From contig USAX01000024.1 in the NCBI GenBank assembly GCA_900552705.1, positions 1 through 18,790 on the forward strand: a stretch of DNA of 18,790 nucleotides, in the 5' to 3' direction. The DNA is from an uncultured Collinsella sp. Lineage in GTDB: Bacteria; Actinomycetota; Coriobacteriia; Coriobacteriales; Coriobacteriaceae. The position numbers and the translations under genes are program-made. The stretch's first letter is position 1, and each line of letters begins with the position of its first letter. Below are positions 7,926-15,166 of the stretch, piece by piece. Under the pieces are notes generated by a model. That model ran no database searches, was not told where the DNA came from, and saw nothing but the letters and a program-made list of their open reading frames with translations.

Positions 7926-7933
7926 GCAAGTTC

Positions 7934-7972
7934 TTGGTCGCGGGGGCAGGATTTGAACCTACGACCTCCGGG
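7934..7972 (-). repeat. Left attachment site: orphan 3' half of tRNA-fMet
   Basis: This 39-bp segment is identical to 16569-16607. It covers the tRNA from the 3' side of the anticodon stem (CCCGG) through the T arm to the CCA end (7935), then diverges where the anticodon loop should begin. It is a truncated tRNA copy and marks the left boundary of the element. Confidence 0.93.
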
Positions 7973-8060
7973 CACCCTTTTCAAGTTTTAGTTTCCCGAG
8001 GTCACACGCTGTATCATCCCAGCTCAAACCCTATTTTTCGACCAAAACAGTGTCACTCGG

Positions 8061-8113
8061 TATCACGTAAAATCACGTAAAATCACGCTCATACATATTA
8101 CCATACAGATTAC
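8061..8113. repeat. Left-arm recombinase site cluster: 10-bp tandem repeats plus one copy of a 28-bp direct repeat
   Basis: AATCACGTAA-like decamers are stacked at 8061-8070, 8071-8080 and 8081-8088 (last copy partial). They run into a 28-bp sequence starting CGCTCATACATATTACC (8086-8113) that is repeated perfectly and in the same orientation at 16474-16501. Placement between the att core and the end of the integrase gene fits arm-type integrase or excisionase sites. Confidence 0.7.
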
Positions 8114-8122
8114 CTCGAACCC

Positions 8123-9340
8123 CTAGGTCGTACGGAGCATGTCCACCAAAACGGAGACGTTGGTCGTATCCGTATAGTAGTTGCGATTCACCTCGGGGCT
8201 GTGCCCGAAATACGCCGAGCGAATCAAATCGGGAACGCCTTTCTGCATCCACTCGGTGTTGAGGGTCGCGCGCCAGACATGGGTCGAGACCTTATCGAGA
8301 AGGGGTATGTCCAAGGCGTCTGCCAACTCGTGATAGAGCTTCTTAATGGCATGCTGCGCGTTGTTGATGTCCCACGCGCTGCCAGGAGCCGCGGGGGCGG
8401 GGAACAGCAGCGCTCCTGGTTCGGCCCCCGCTCTTTCCAGCCGCGCCCTCATGCGCTCGGCAACGCGCTCGTCAAGGATGGGGATGGTACGCCCGCGATG
8501 GGTCTTTGACACCTCGGTCGTCACGGTGACACTAAGCAAGCCGTCCTTGTCCTCAACGTTCGCGCGGCTGAGCAGTCTCGCCTCGTTGATGCGAAGCCCC
8601 GTCACTGCCTGCAGCAGCGTGATCTCAACGACAGCGCGGCGCAGATTGCGCACGTCCTCAACGGTATAGCGCCCTCTTTTCGGCGGATTTACATCATTGG
8701 GGTCAATCGCAAGCAGGTATTCGAGCACGCGCCCGCGCTCCTCCGGCGTGAGCGCCTGTCCGCCCGGAGCCTTGTTTGTCATGCGGCACTCAGGCAGACG
8801 CGGCCTGAAGCTCTTGAGGGGGTTGTGGGCGATCACCTCGTCGCGCACCAAAGGCTCAAGAACATATTTGCTCACCGTCTTTTGACAATGCTTGGCGGTA
8901 GAGGTGCCGTGGCGCCTTGCCATCCCATCCAAGATGCCTTCGAGGTTGCGCGGGCGAACCGCGTCCGCGATGCGAAAGCCCCCAAACGCCTCCGCCGCGA
9001 GATTGAGCACGTGGCAGTATTTGTCCCGTGTTCGGGGTCGCAAGATGGAATCATCGGTGCGCTCGATTCCGGGGATTACCTCTTTGCGGATATAGTCGCG
9101 CATGCTCGACGAGCCCTTCCAAGGAGTGCTGCCCCCGCCTGTTGCGAGAATTTCCTCAGCTTGGGCATGAGCGCGGCGGCGCAGCTCACCTTTGGTGCAC
9201 TTCCCCTTGGTCGTCTTCTTGATGAGACGCCCGTTCAGCAAGCGCATGCTCCACTGCATGCGATAGCCACCGTCGGGCGTCGGCGTAATCTTTGCGCGGT
9301 CAATGCTTGTCTCTCCAAGCTCAAGGGCGACGCGGGCCAT
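8123..9340 (-). CDS. int: Tyrosine site-specific integrase
   Basis: The 405-residue recombinase has an N-terminal arm-binding part (about 1-75), a core-binding SAM-like domain (about 78-180) and a C-terminal catalytic domain with the full set R250 (TGLRINEARLL), K279 (VSKTHRGRTIPI), H354 and R357 (HVWRATLN), H380 (YFGHS) and nucleophile Y388 or Y389 (NRNYYTD). It would recombine the tRNA-fMet 3' end with the element's att site. GGGAGGTGAAAC immediately precedes ATG 9340. The gene follows the excisionase by 26 bp on the same strand and ends 10 bp from the 28-bp arm repeat, the classic arrangement. All catalytic residues are intact, so it looks functional. Confidence 0.97.
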   Translation of the reverse strand: MARVALELGETSIDRAKITPTPDGGYRMQWSMRLLNGRLIKKTTKGKCTKGELRRRAHAQAEEILATGGGSTPWKGSSSMRDYIRKEVIPGIERTDDSILRPRTRDKYCHVLNLAAEAFGGFRIADAVRPRNLEGILDGMARRHGTSTAKHCQKTVSKYVLEPLVRDEVIAHNPLKSFRPRLPECRMTNKAPGGQALTPEERGRVLEYLLAIDPNDVNPPKRGRYTVEDVRNLRRAVVEITLLQAVTGLRINEARLLSRANVEDKDGLLSVTVTTEVSKTHRGRTIPILDERVAERMRARLERAGAEPGALLFPAPAAPGSAWDINNAQHAIKKLYHELADALDIPLLDKVSTHVWRATLNTEWMQKGVPDLIRSAYFGHSPEVNRNYYTDTTNVSVLVDMLRTT

Positions 9341-9366
9341 GTTTCACCTCCCTTCCTTTGCGTCGC

Positions 9367-9591
9367 CTATCGGCGAGCATCTCCGCTCGCCTTTACCTGA
9401 TGTTCGACAATCCAGTCCTGCACGTCGCTCACGCGATACATCACAGGGGAGCGCTTCTTGCCCAGGCGAATGTACGCAGGCCCTCGGCCCTTGCAGCGCC
9501 AGTTCGCGAGCGTGCGAGAGCTGATGCCCAGCACGAATGCGGCCTCTTTTGAGTCGATGAGAAAAATGGAATCGGTTTCGTTTGTAGCCAT
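9367..9591 (-). CDS. xis: Excisionase / small HTH DNA-binding protein
   Basis: The 74-residue protein matches the helix-turn-helix_17/MerR-like excisionase pattern: FLIDSKEAAFVLGISSRTL (helices 1-2), then a wing with YIRLGKKRSPVMYRVSDVQ and DWIVEH. The frame is open further upstream, but AGGAGG 5 nt before ATG 9591 clearly selects this start, and upstream residues are low-quality Arg/Ala-rich sequence. It directly precedes the integrase in the same operon, so a role as recombination directionality factor, or as a regulator of int, is likely. Confidence 0.88.
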   Translation of the reverse strand: MATNETDSIFLIDSKEAAFVLGISSRTLANWRCKGRGPAYIRLGKKRSPVMYRVSDVQDWIVEHQVKASGDARR

Positions 9592-10625
9592 GACTGCCTC
9601 CTGGCAACAGGCACAGCCGCAATAGCGGCGTGCATCCTGGCCAGAAGGCGCTCCCATCGGATGCGATACGCACATCCGCGCTTCCTGACATGCGGGAATC
9701 GGCGAAACCCAATTCGCGCGTCCCGCGAGCCGACCTGCAGCGGTCTTTTGGCCTTGCCCAGCCCGAGCAGGGGTTTGGTGCATCGGACATGGCGTGGGGA
9801 GGCTCTGTTTCCCCGAGGCAGCCTCTTAAGGCGTCATGGGAGACGCCACCTGCATCCAGTGGTTAGCGCTTCGAGGAGACGGAAGCGCCAGAGCACGAGG
9901 CCTCAAACGGCCTGATGACATCTTACCCCGCCGTGCCATTCTTGCCAAACGGGGAAGATGGCGCTTGTTTTTAGGCGCATCGCCCGGGAAGACCGATGCT
10001 GAGGGCAACGAGAGAGACGCGCCCGTTTTCACGCCGCGTTTTTCGGAAAACAGTTCCATAAAGTCACCATAAGCGGCAGGGCAAGCCCCGCACTTGCAAC
10101 GCACGCTCGCACGCGCCTCATCCCGTCGTTGCATGATCGGGGCGACGCCGTTGCGGCCTCGCGGCAGCCTTGCGGCAGGGCTTTTCAGACCCGAACTGCC
10201 ATCCCAAACCCCCGCCCACAGGCTCGCAAGGCGGGACTGGCAACCCTGGCAGCCCCTCCCGCCACCGCAAAACGGGTAGCGGTGGAAGAAGACGTACACG
10301 AAAAGGCAGGGGAACGGTTTTACCTGTGTCCATGTACTATTTAGGCTGCCAGGACTGCCAGCGCCCTCTCAGCCCCCATCGCCGCAGAAGGAAGGGCGGC
10401 AGGAAGTCGCCGCGCCGACCCCTGCCGCGCACCTGCCAGACCTGCCGCGCGCCACCTTCTCCGCCGCGGCGTCCTCGCTTCACGAAAACAGCACACCGGC
10501 TTTCCGCTCATTTACGAACAGAAAGCCCTTCTACCTGCGCTTTTGCAGAAAACGAGGTCTTCTCAGTCACCGAATGTCACGGTAAAACATTCTAAAAACA
10601 CCGCGAAAGATTCGGAGGAGAAGCC
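9592..10625. other. Gene-poor 1-kb leader of the helicase gene with CTGCCAG repeats
   Basis: No frame here has convincing protein character; open stretches are Arg/Pro/Ser-rich. Visible structure: hairpins GGCGTC/GACGCC near 9830-9847 and GCGCTTC/GAAGCGC near 9867-9889; CTGCCAG or its complement at 10237, 10246, 10347, 10355 and 10433; an imperfect inverted pair of about 18 bp (10237-10254 against 10344-10361); and CCTGCCGCGC at 10421 and 10441 flanking a CTGCCAG copy. This could be a replication origin or helicase loading region, or the remains of a lost gene such as a primase. I cannot decide between them. Confidence 0.5.
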
Positions 10626-12302
10626 ATGGCACAGACGTATAACGAGCTTATAAGAACCGTGACCGAAGACTATCTTGGGGGCATCGACATGGACAGCATC
10701 CCGTCTCCGCCGGCCATCGAAGGCGAGCTGCTCCAAGCCACCAACAACGCCATACAGGAGTACAACCTCGGTCCCCGTGACGAAAATGCCCCTATCGGCG
10801 CAAGACTGGAGGTCGCCTACCCCGACCAGAAACCGCCGGGCGAGCGCCTCAAGAAGCTCAGGGAGCTTCTGCCCCTCCAGATTGCGCTTGCCATCAAGTG
10901 GCTCCACCACGCCAAGCTCATCTGCTGGGCGGCAGACGAGGGGGACGGAAACTACGACGTGGGCGTGTACCAGTCGGAGGGGGATGCCAAGGGCGTCTAC
11001 GACACCAGAAGCGACAACCTCACGCGGCTTATCCGCCGCTATGACGCAACGATCAGCAAACGCAACGTCGATGAGGTCGTTGCAATCTTGCGCGCGGTGT
11101 GCGAGGTGGTGTCCCCCTGCACCAAGCCCGACCTCGTCGCCGTGAACAACGGCCTGTACGACTATGGCAACAAGATTCTCATGGATTTCGACCCCGAGCT
11201 GGTGTTCACCTCCAAAATCGGGACGGACTTCGTGGAAGACGCCCCCAATCCCGTCATCCACAACAACGAGGACGGCACCGACTGGGACGTAGTGACGTGG
11301 ATGGACGAGCTTTCCGACGACCCCAAGGTCGTGGAGCTTCTTTGGCAGGTTCTCGGTGCGGTCGTGCGCCCCAACGTCGACTGGAACAAGAGCGCGTGGC
11401 TGTACTCGACCCTCGGCAACAACGGCAAGGGGACGTTTTGCACCCTCGCCCGCAACCTCTGCGGCAAGGGGGCGTGGGCGTCCATCCCCATCAAAGCGTT
11501 CGGGGACGACTTCAAGCTCGAATCTCTCACGCGCGTCTCCGCCATCATCACCGACGAGAACGACACGGGCACCTACCTGGACGATGCGGCGGCGCTCAAG
11601 TCCATCATCACGGGAGACCCGTTCTTGATGAACCGCAAGTTCAAAGACCCGCGCTCGGTGAAGTTCCGAGGCTTCATGATTCAGTGCATCAACTCGCTGC
11701 CGAAGCTTCGCGACAAGTCGGAGTCTCTGTACCGCCGCCTTCTGGTGATTCCCTTCGAGAAGCGCTTCGAGGGCTGCGAGCGCAAGTACATCAAGGGCGA
11801 CTACCTGAACCGACCCGAAGTCCTCGAATACGTGCTCCATCGCATCCTCGCAAAGACCGATTACTACGAGCTTGACGCCCCCGAGGCGACGCACAGGCTC
11901 CTTGCCGAGTATCGCGAGGTGAACGACCCCGTGCGCCAGTTCCTCGACGACATCCTGCCGCAAGTCGTTTGGGATTTGCTCCCCTGGCAGTTCCTCCACG
12001 ACCTGTACCGTCACTGGTCGCGGCGCAACAACCCCTCGGGAAGGGTTCAGTCCAAGCAGGTCTTCGTCAAGGAGGTCAAGGCGCTCCTGCCCCAGCACGG
12101 CATTGGATGGAGCTCCACCCAAAACCCCGTCCGCGCCCCCTCAAAGATGGGCTGGTCCGAACCGCTCATCTTGGAGTACGAAGTGACCGAGTGGATGGAC
12201 AGAGCCTTTCGCGGCATCAACCCCGACCGCGCGTGCATGCCCGCCAGCATAAAGGAGCGATACGAGGGGCTGGTGCGAGACGTCCCGCAAGGCGAGCCGT
12301 AA
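10626..12302 (+). CDS. SF3 replicative helicase, D5/P4 phage-plasmid primase-helicase type
   Basis: The 558-residue protein has an N-terminal helical part, a D5_N-like region (about 90-160) and an SF3 helicase core: Walker A GNNGKGT (264-270), Walker B AIITDEND (306-313), motif C IQCINSLPK (352-360) and arginines YRRLLVIPF (369-377). A C-terminal winged-helix-like tail follows (about 430-558). No archaeo-eukaryotic primase or TOPRIM domain is visible, so it looks like the helicase half only; primase would have to come from the host or another element. GGAGGAG 5 nt before ATG 10626 gives a strong start. It would unwind the element's origin during replication after excision. A terminator lies 114 bp after the stop. 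Confidence 0.93.
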   Translation: MAQTYNELIRTVTEDYLGGIDMDSIPSPPAIEGELLQATNNAIQEYNLGPRDENAPIGARLEVAYPDQKPPGERLKKLRELLPLQIALAIKWLHHAKLICWAADEGDGNYDVGVYQSEGDAKGVYDTRSDNLTRLIRRYDATISKRNVDEVVAILRAVCEVVSPCTKPDLVAVNNGLYDYGNKILMDFDPELVFTSKIGTDFVEDAPNPVIHNNEDGTDWDVVTWMDELSDDPKVVELLWQVLGAVVRPNVDWNKSAWLYSTLGNNGKGTFCTLARNLCGKGAWASIPIKAFGDDFKLESLTRVSAIITDENDTGTYLDDAAALKSIITGDPFLMNRKFKDPRSVKFRGFMIQCINSLPKLRDKSESLYRRLLVIPFEKRFEGCERKYIKGDYLNRPEVLEYVLHRILAKTDYYELDAPEATHRLLAEYREVNDPVRQFLDDILPQVVWDLLPWQFLHDLYRHWSRRNNPSGRVQSKQVFVKEVKALLPQHGIGWSSTQNPVRAPSKMGWSEPLILEYEVTEWMDRAFRGINPDRACMPASIKERYEGLVRDVPQGEP

Positions 12303-12337
12303 GTCAACCCGCAGCCCGCTGAGCCTCATGATGCGGA

Positions 12338-12398
12338 CCGCCGCGAAAGCGAAGCGATCTGCCCCGCACCGCAGGGACAGTCGCTTCGATCACGGCGG
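12338..12398. other. Long imperfect hairpin after the helicase gene
   Basis: Outer arms CCGCCG / CGGCGG (12338-12343, 12393-12398) and inner arms CGAAGCGA / TCGCTTCG (12350-12357, 12381-12388) are perfect. The structure lies between the helicase stop and its terminator, so it would be part of the mRNA 3' end. Confidence 0.6.
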
Positions 12399-12415
12399 CA
12401 TCCACTGTTTCGATA

Positions 12416-12447
12416 GGGACGGACGGCTTTTCGCCTCCGTCCCTTTT
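12416..12447 (+). terminator. Rho-independent terminator of the helicase gene
   Basis: GGGACGGA pairs with TCCGTCCC, with an inner GGC/GCC pair after a one-base bulge, followed by TTTT. Confidence 0.8.
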
Positions 12448-12502
12448 CATGTGGCGCTCCGCCGGCACCCAAGCCCGCTGGCGTACGTCCTGAGACGGCA
12501 TC

Positions 12503-12600
12503 TGCGAGCGCCTTGCGCTCGCAGCGTTTGCGACCCTGAGGTCGCATCGAGGGGGACTGTCGGCTATGCCGACCGCAGCGCACGCTGCGTCAGTCCCCCT
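12503..12600. other. Two perfect hairpins followed by a three-way-junction fold
   Basis: Hairpin one is TGCGAGCGC / GCGCTCGCA (12503-12523, 3-nt loop). Hairpin two is TGCGACC / GGTCGCA (12529-12546, 4-nt loop). The third element has a perfect 10-bp closing stem AGGGGGACTG / CAGTCCCCCT (12550-12559, 12591-12600) enclosing two further stems, TCGGC/GCCGA (12560-12572) and CGCAGC/GCTGCG (12574-12589), making a 51-nt branched structure. It lies beyond the helicase terminator, so it is not simply part of that mRNA. A single-strand or double-strand replication origin, a transfer or packaging site, or a small RNA are possible; none is shown. Confidence 0.7.
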
Positions 12601-12682
12601 TATGCCCTTTCCCCCTTTTGTCCCTCGTAGCGTAACGCGGAGAGGGATGGGGAAGTTTCTCCTGATATATGGCGCGAAGCGC

Positions 12683-12825
12683 TGTAGAAAACACGTTAGT
12701 TTTTAGGGGTTGAATTTGTCGAAAATTGCGACAATTGTAGAAAGCGCTTCGAAAAGCCCCATAAACGGGGCAATCTTCTCGGAGTTTTTCTACAAGTTCA
12801 GGCGTAAAGTGACGACGTGTAGAAA
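12683..12825. repeat. Iteron-like TGTAGAAA repeats in an AT-richer stretch
   Basis: TGTAGAAA occurs at 12683, 12736 and 12818, with an inverted copy TTTCTACA at 12787. The same stretch has TTGTCG/CGACAA arms (12716-12734) and an inverted CGAAGCGCT / AGCGCTTCG pair flanking the first two copies. This is locally more AT-rich than the surrounding element and could be an origin or a regulatory region. Confidence 0.55.
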
Positions 12826-12849
12826 GTGCGTCTTGAGTGTGCGCGGAGC

Positions 12850-12886
12850 AAAAAAAAAGGGCGCAGCGATTGTTTTCGCTGCGCCC
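12850..12886 (-). terminator. Rho-independent terminator of the small-gene operon
   Basis: A perfect 10-bp stem GGGCGCAGCG / CGCTGCGCCC (12859-12868, 12877-12886) is followed on the minus strand by nine T. It lies 12 bp beyond the stop at 12899. Confidence 0.92.
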
Positions 12887-12898
12887 TTCGGCGTCTTT

Positions 12899-13180
12899 TC
12901 AGTCGTAGATTATCGGAGCGGGCACGAGCTGCCAAGCTGTGCCTAGATGATTTACCCCAAGGACGTACAGGTCAAGCTCCTCGTCGTAGAACACCGGCTC
13001 GCCCGTGTGCTCCATGACAAACGACGGGTCCTGTATGATGTACCACTGGAAAATCTCCTCCCACGGTGCCCAGTCTCCGCTCACAAGCTCAAGCGGGCGT
13101 TTTGCCATCTCGTTTGCGAGTACCATGTTCCCGCACGTCTCGGCGAGGTCGGCGTAGGTCTTGATGCCGTAGTCACTCAT
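12899..13180 (-). CDS. Small conserved mobile-element protein of unknown function
   Basis: The 93-residue protein is hydrophilic and acidic, with an N-terminal helical half (IKTYADLAETCGNMVLANEM), a middle Trp-rich part (WAPWEEIFQWYIIQD) and a C-terminal YDEELDLYVLGVNHLGTAW. I recall similar small proteins with Y-x-E-E-L-D-x-Y-V-x-G-V-x-H-x-G-T-x-W in Firmicutes integrative elements, but know no function; this is memory, not a search. It starts inside the end of the upstream gene (8-bp overlap) with GGAGGGGAAGGG before ATG 13180, so the two are co-translated, and a strong terminator follows. Confidence 0.8.
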   Translation of the reverse strand: MSDYGIKTYADLAETCGNMVLANEMAKRPLELVSGDWAPWEEIFQWYIIQDPSFVMEHTGEPVFYDEELDLYVLGVNHLGTAWQLVPAPIIYD

Positions 13181-13526
13181 CGCCCTTCCCCTCCGCTTCC
13201 CGCCCCTCGGTTCGCTTGAGGTATTCCGCCACGCAGCAGCGCATGGTGCGCAGGGTCTCGCAGTCGATACTCTCCGCGAGGATGTCCCCGTCGAGGACGA
13301 CCTCGCCCAGAGCGTTCACGAACCGCCACTCCATCACGTTGTCGATGCGCTTGAGCACGTCCTTCAGGGTGCCGCTGTCGCGCACGGGGGTGTTCCCGTC
13401 CACCTTCGCCATGCGCTCAAGCTCCTTGGCCTTCGCCGAGCAGATGCGGGCGGTGCGCCTGAGCACCTGTGCCCTCCACATGGCCTCCTCCTGGGGGCCG
13501 TTGGGTTCAAGACGCTCCTTGTCCAT
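13173..13526 (-). CDS. Small hypothetical element protein, helical
   Basis: The 117-residue protein is charged and mostly helical: an Arg/Lys-rich N-terminal half (RRTARICSAKAKELERMAK), a central predicted strand segment (WRFVNALGEVVLDGDIL) and an acidic tail (EGREAEGKGDE). It has no signal peptide, membrane segment or motif that I recognise. AAGGAGGT 5 nt before ATG 13526 gives a near-ideal start. It overlaps the next gene by 8 bp, forming a two-gene operon, and lies downstream of a repeat cluster (13603-13685) that may control it. A regulatory or replication-accessory role is possible but not shown. Confidence 0.75.
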   Translation of the reverse strand: MDKERLEPNGPQEEAMWRAQVLRRTARICSAKAKELERMAKVDGNTPVRDSGTLKDVLKRIDNVMEWRFVNALGEVVLDGDILAESIDCETLRTMRCCVAEYLKRTEGREAEGKGDE

Positions 13527-13602
13527 CGTGTACCTCCTTATCTTCGTTTCAGAGGCACCCGACGCCGCAGGCGTCTTTCACACATGCCCATCCAAAGCCC
13601 AG

Positions 13603-13685
13603 CGAAAGACCTCCGAAAGACCTTCGCAGGGGCTTTGTTCGGACAGGGGTGCGAAAAGGTCTCAGAACAGCCCACCGAAAGACCT
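13603..13685. repeat. AGGTCTTTCG repeats upstream of the small-gene operon
   Basis: CGAAAGACCT (AGGTCTTTCG on the minus strand) occurs at 13603, 13614 and 13676; the first two are 11 bp apart, one helical turn. Two copies extend to AGGTCTTTCG-S-TGGGCT. Looser variants lie at about 13651-13662 and 13685-13695. Operator or iteron function is possible. The rest of the 13527-13753 gap has no gene I can support. Confidence 0.55.
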
Positions 13686-13753
13686 CGAAAAGCCCTTCAA
13701 AGGTCGGTGCGCTGTTGCTGATCCTACTTCGCGGTATTCCGGAGCATCTGGGC

Positions 13754-13795
13754 AAAAAAATAAAGGGGAGCATCCGCATAACGGGTGCTCCCCTT
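13754..13795 (-). terminator. Rho-independent terminator of the cargo operon
   Basis: A perfect 10-bp stem AAGGGGAGCA / TGCTCCCCTT (13763-13772, 13786-13795) is followed on the minus strand by an almost pure T-run (TTTATTTTTTT). It is 175 bp past the stop at 13970. Confidence 0.88.
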
Positions 13796-13890
13796 GTTCG
13801 GGAAACGGACACCTGCACGCGACCGGAGGGAGCGGGCGGGTCTGTGAGGGCTATGCCCGAACACAGCACGTGCCGTGATGGTCACGTCAT

Positions 13891-13983
13891 TACTGATGGG
13901 CACTCGCATCCCGCTGTGCGGGAGCGGTGCTACTGACGAGCACTCGCATCCCGCTGTGCGGGAGCGGTGCTACTGACGAGCAC
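13891..13983. repeat. 40-bp tandem duplication carrying the gene-end hairpin
   Basis: 13901-13940 and 13941-13980 are identical, and partial units flank both sides (13891-13900 with two or three differences, and 13981-13983). Each unit contains CCCGC/GCGGG arms around a 3-nt loop with outer GCAC/GTGC pairing, plus a copy of the sequence spanning the stop codon of the secreted-protein gene. Confidence 0.9.
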
Positions 13984-15103
13984 CACACGAACTGCAATAC
14001 ACGTAGTCCACGTAAGATTCGGTTTGCCAAGTACCGTGGTCTTCCTTGTGGGAACCAGTCTGAACCTGTTGGGTCTCATAGACGGCCTCGGTGTGATAGT
14101 TGCCCACATAGCCCTGCTTAATGAGTGCTACAGCGTGTGCTGTGGCATCGTTATAGCTGGTTGTGACGTAACCGTCCTCGGAGAATACGAAGCGAGTTCC
14201 AGTCTGAACCTGCTGAGTGCCGTAGTCGGGCACGTCGACCCAGTTGCTCACCCAGACATTGCGGGTAGCCGTATGGTTCACCCAAGTGTGCGTATGGGCG
14301 GGCTTGGAAGGCTGGCTGGACTGAGAAGGCTTGTTGGAAGCCGAACCGGAATTGCCAGAGTTCGAAGAACCAGTGTTGGAAGACTGGGAACCAGCGTTAT
14401 TGTCAGCCTTGTTGTTGTTGTCGTTCTTGATAGACGGCGTCGTCTGGGCAGGCTTGTCGTTGACATCGACGTCCTTGTCGGCGTCAGTCGCCTCCTGCTT
14501 GGTCTTGTCGCTCGCGTTCGGGTTCTTGGCGACGTTGCCGTCGAGCTTGTCGAGGATACCCGTGCCGGCGTTGCCCTTCAAGGTCTCGTCGCCCTTCTTG
14601 ATGGCGTCCTTGGTCTTGTTGACGATGTCCGCGAGCATATCGTCGGTGACCTTGTCGGCGGGAATCTGCGCCATGGGGCAGTTGACGGCAGGCGCGGTCT
14701 TCGCGTCGGCGTCGACGGTGATGTCGACGGGAGCGCCCGTGTCGTAGATGTCGAAGGCGGAACCGTCGGAGTTCACGGGGCTGACGAAGCTCACGGTGTA
14801 GTCGCCCTCGGCGAGTTCGACCGTGGAAGTGCCCTTGTTGCCGTCGGCATCGGGGGTCACCGCGTGGTAGAAGTCCACATCGTTGCCCTCGATATGGGCG
14901 ATGGCGGGCGTGGAGTTCTCGTCCCAACCGTGGTCGGCCGTGACGCTGAGGGTCACATCGACGGTTCTTGACTCCTGCTGTTCTGGTTGTTGCTCGGACG
15001 TTGCGAACGCTCCACTTGCCACGGCTATCGCAACAACGATCGCAGCGACTATCACTGCGACTTGGGGCTTATGCGAGCGCGCCCACTGGGATAATCCGTT
15101 CAT
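13970..15103 (-). CDS. Secreted cargo protein with low-complexity linker and His/Cys-containing C-terminal domain
   Basis: The 377-residue protein starts with a signal peptide (hydrophobic 14-33, likely cleavage AFA-TSE at about 34/35). A beta-rich domain follows (about 46-135, VDVTLSVTADHGW, then LAEGDYTVSFVSP), then a Lys/Asp-rich helical part (145-220) and a Ser/Asn/Gly linker (225-268). The C-terminal domain (269-377) opens with HTHTW, repeats TQQVQTG at 296-302 and 344-350, and ends YCSSCGARQ. The His pair and CxxC suggest a metal-binding or disulfide-stabilised fold. Similar H-x-H...CxxCG tails occur in Gram-positive surface proteins; function unknown. No sorting signal is seen. It follows the membrane-protein gene by 63 bp, with AGGGGATGG before ATG 15103. 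Confidence 0.85.
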   Translation of the reverse strand: MNGLSQWARSHKPQVAVIVAAIVVAIAVASGAFATSEQQPEQQESRTVDVTLSVTADHGWDENSTPAIAHIEGNDVDFYHAVTPDADGNKGTSTVELAEGDYTVSFVSPVNSDGSAFDIYDTGAPVDITVDADAKTAPAVNCPMAQIPADKVTDDMLADIVNKTKDAIKKGDETLKGNAGTGILDKLDGNVAKNPNASDKTKQEATDADKDVDVNDKPAQTTPSIKNDNNNKADNNAGSQSSNTGSSNSGNSGSASNKPSQSSQPSKPAHTHTWVNHTATRNVWVSNWVDVPDYGTQQVQTGTRFVFSEDGYVTTSYNDATAHAVALIKQGYVGNYHTEAVYETQQVQTGSHKEDHGTWQTESYVDYVYCSSCGARQ

Positions 15104-15166
15104 TATCCATCCCCTTTTCTTTCATGGTGGTTTCGAGTTACCTCGTTATGTCAACCGCGTCATTAC

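Noticed and set aside
9826..10299. Possible 157-residue minus-strand protein in the helicase leader.
   Set aside because: Composition is Arg/Ser/Pro-rich and unlike the real genes, with no domain; overlapping frames in both directions are equally open.
10563..12122. Open frame on the minus strand opposite the SF3 helicase (519 codons).
   Set aside because: It is antisense to a clear helicase with all motifs; the translated shadow has no recognisable domain.
13891..13983. CRISPR-like repeat.
   Set aside because: Units are directly adjacent without spacers, only two are full, and no cas gene is present.
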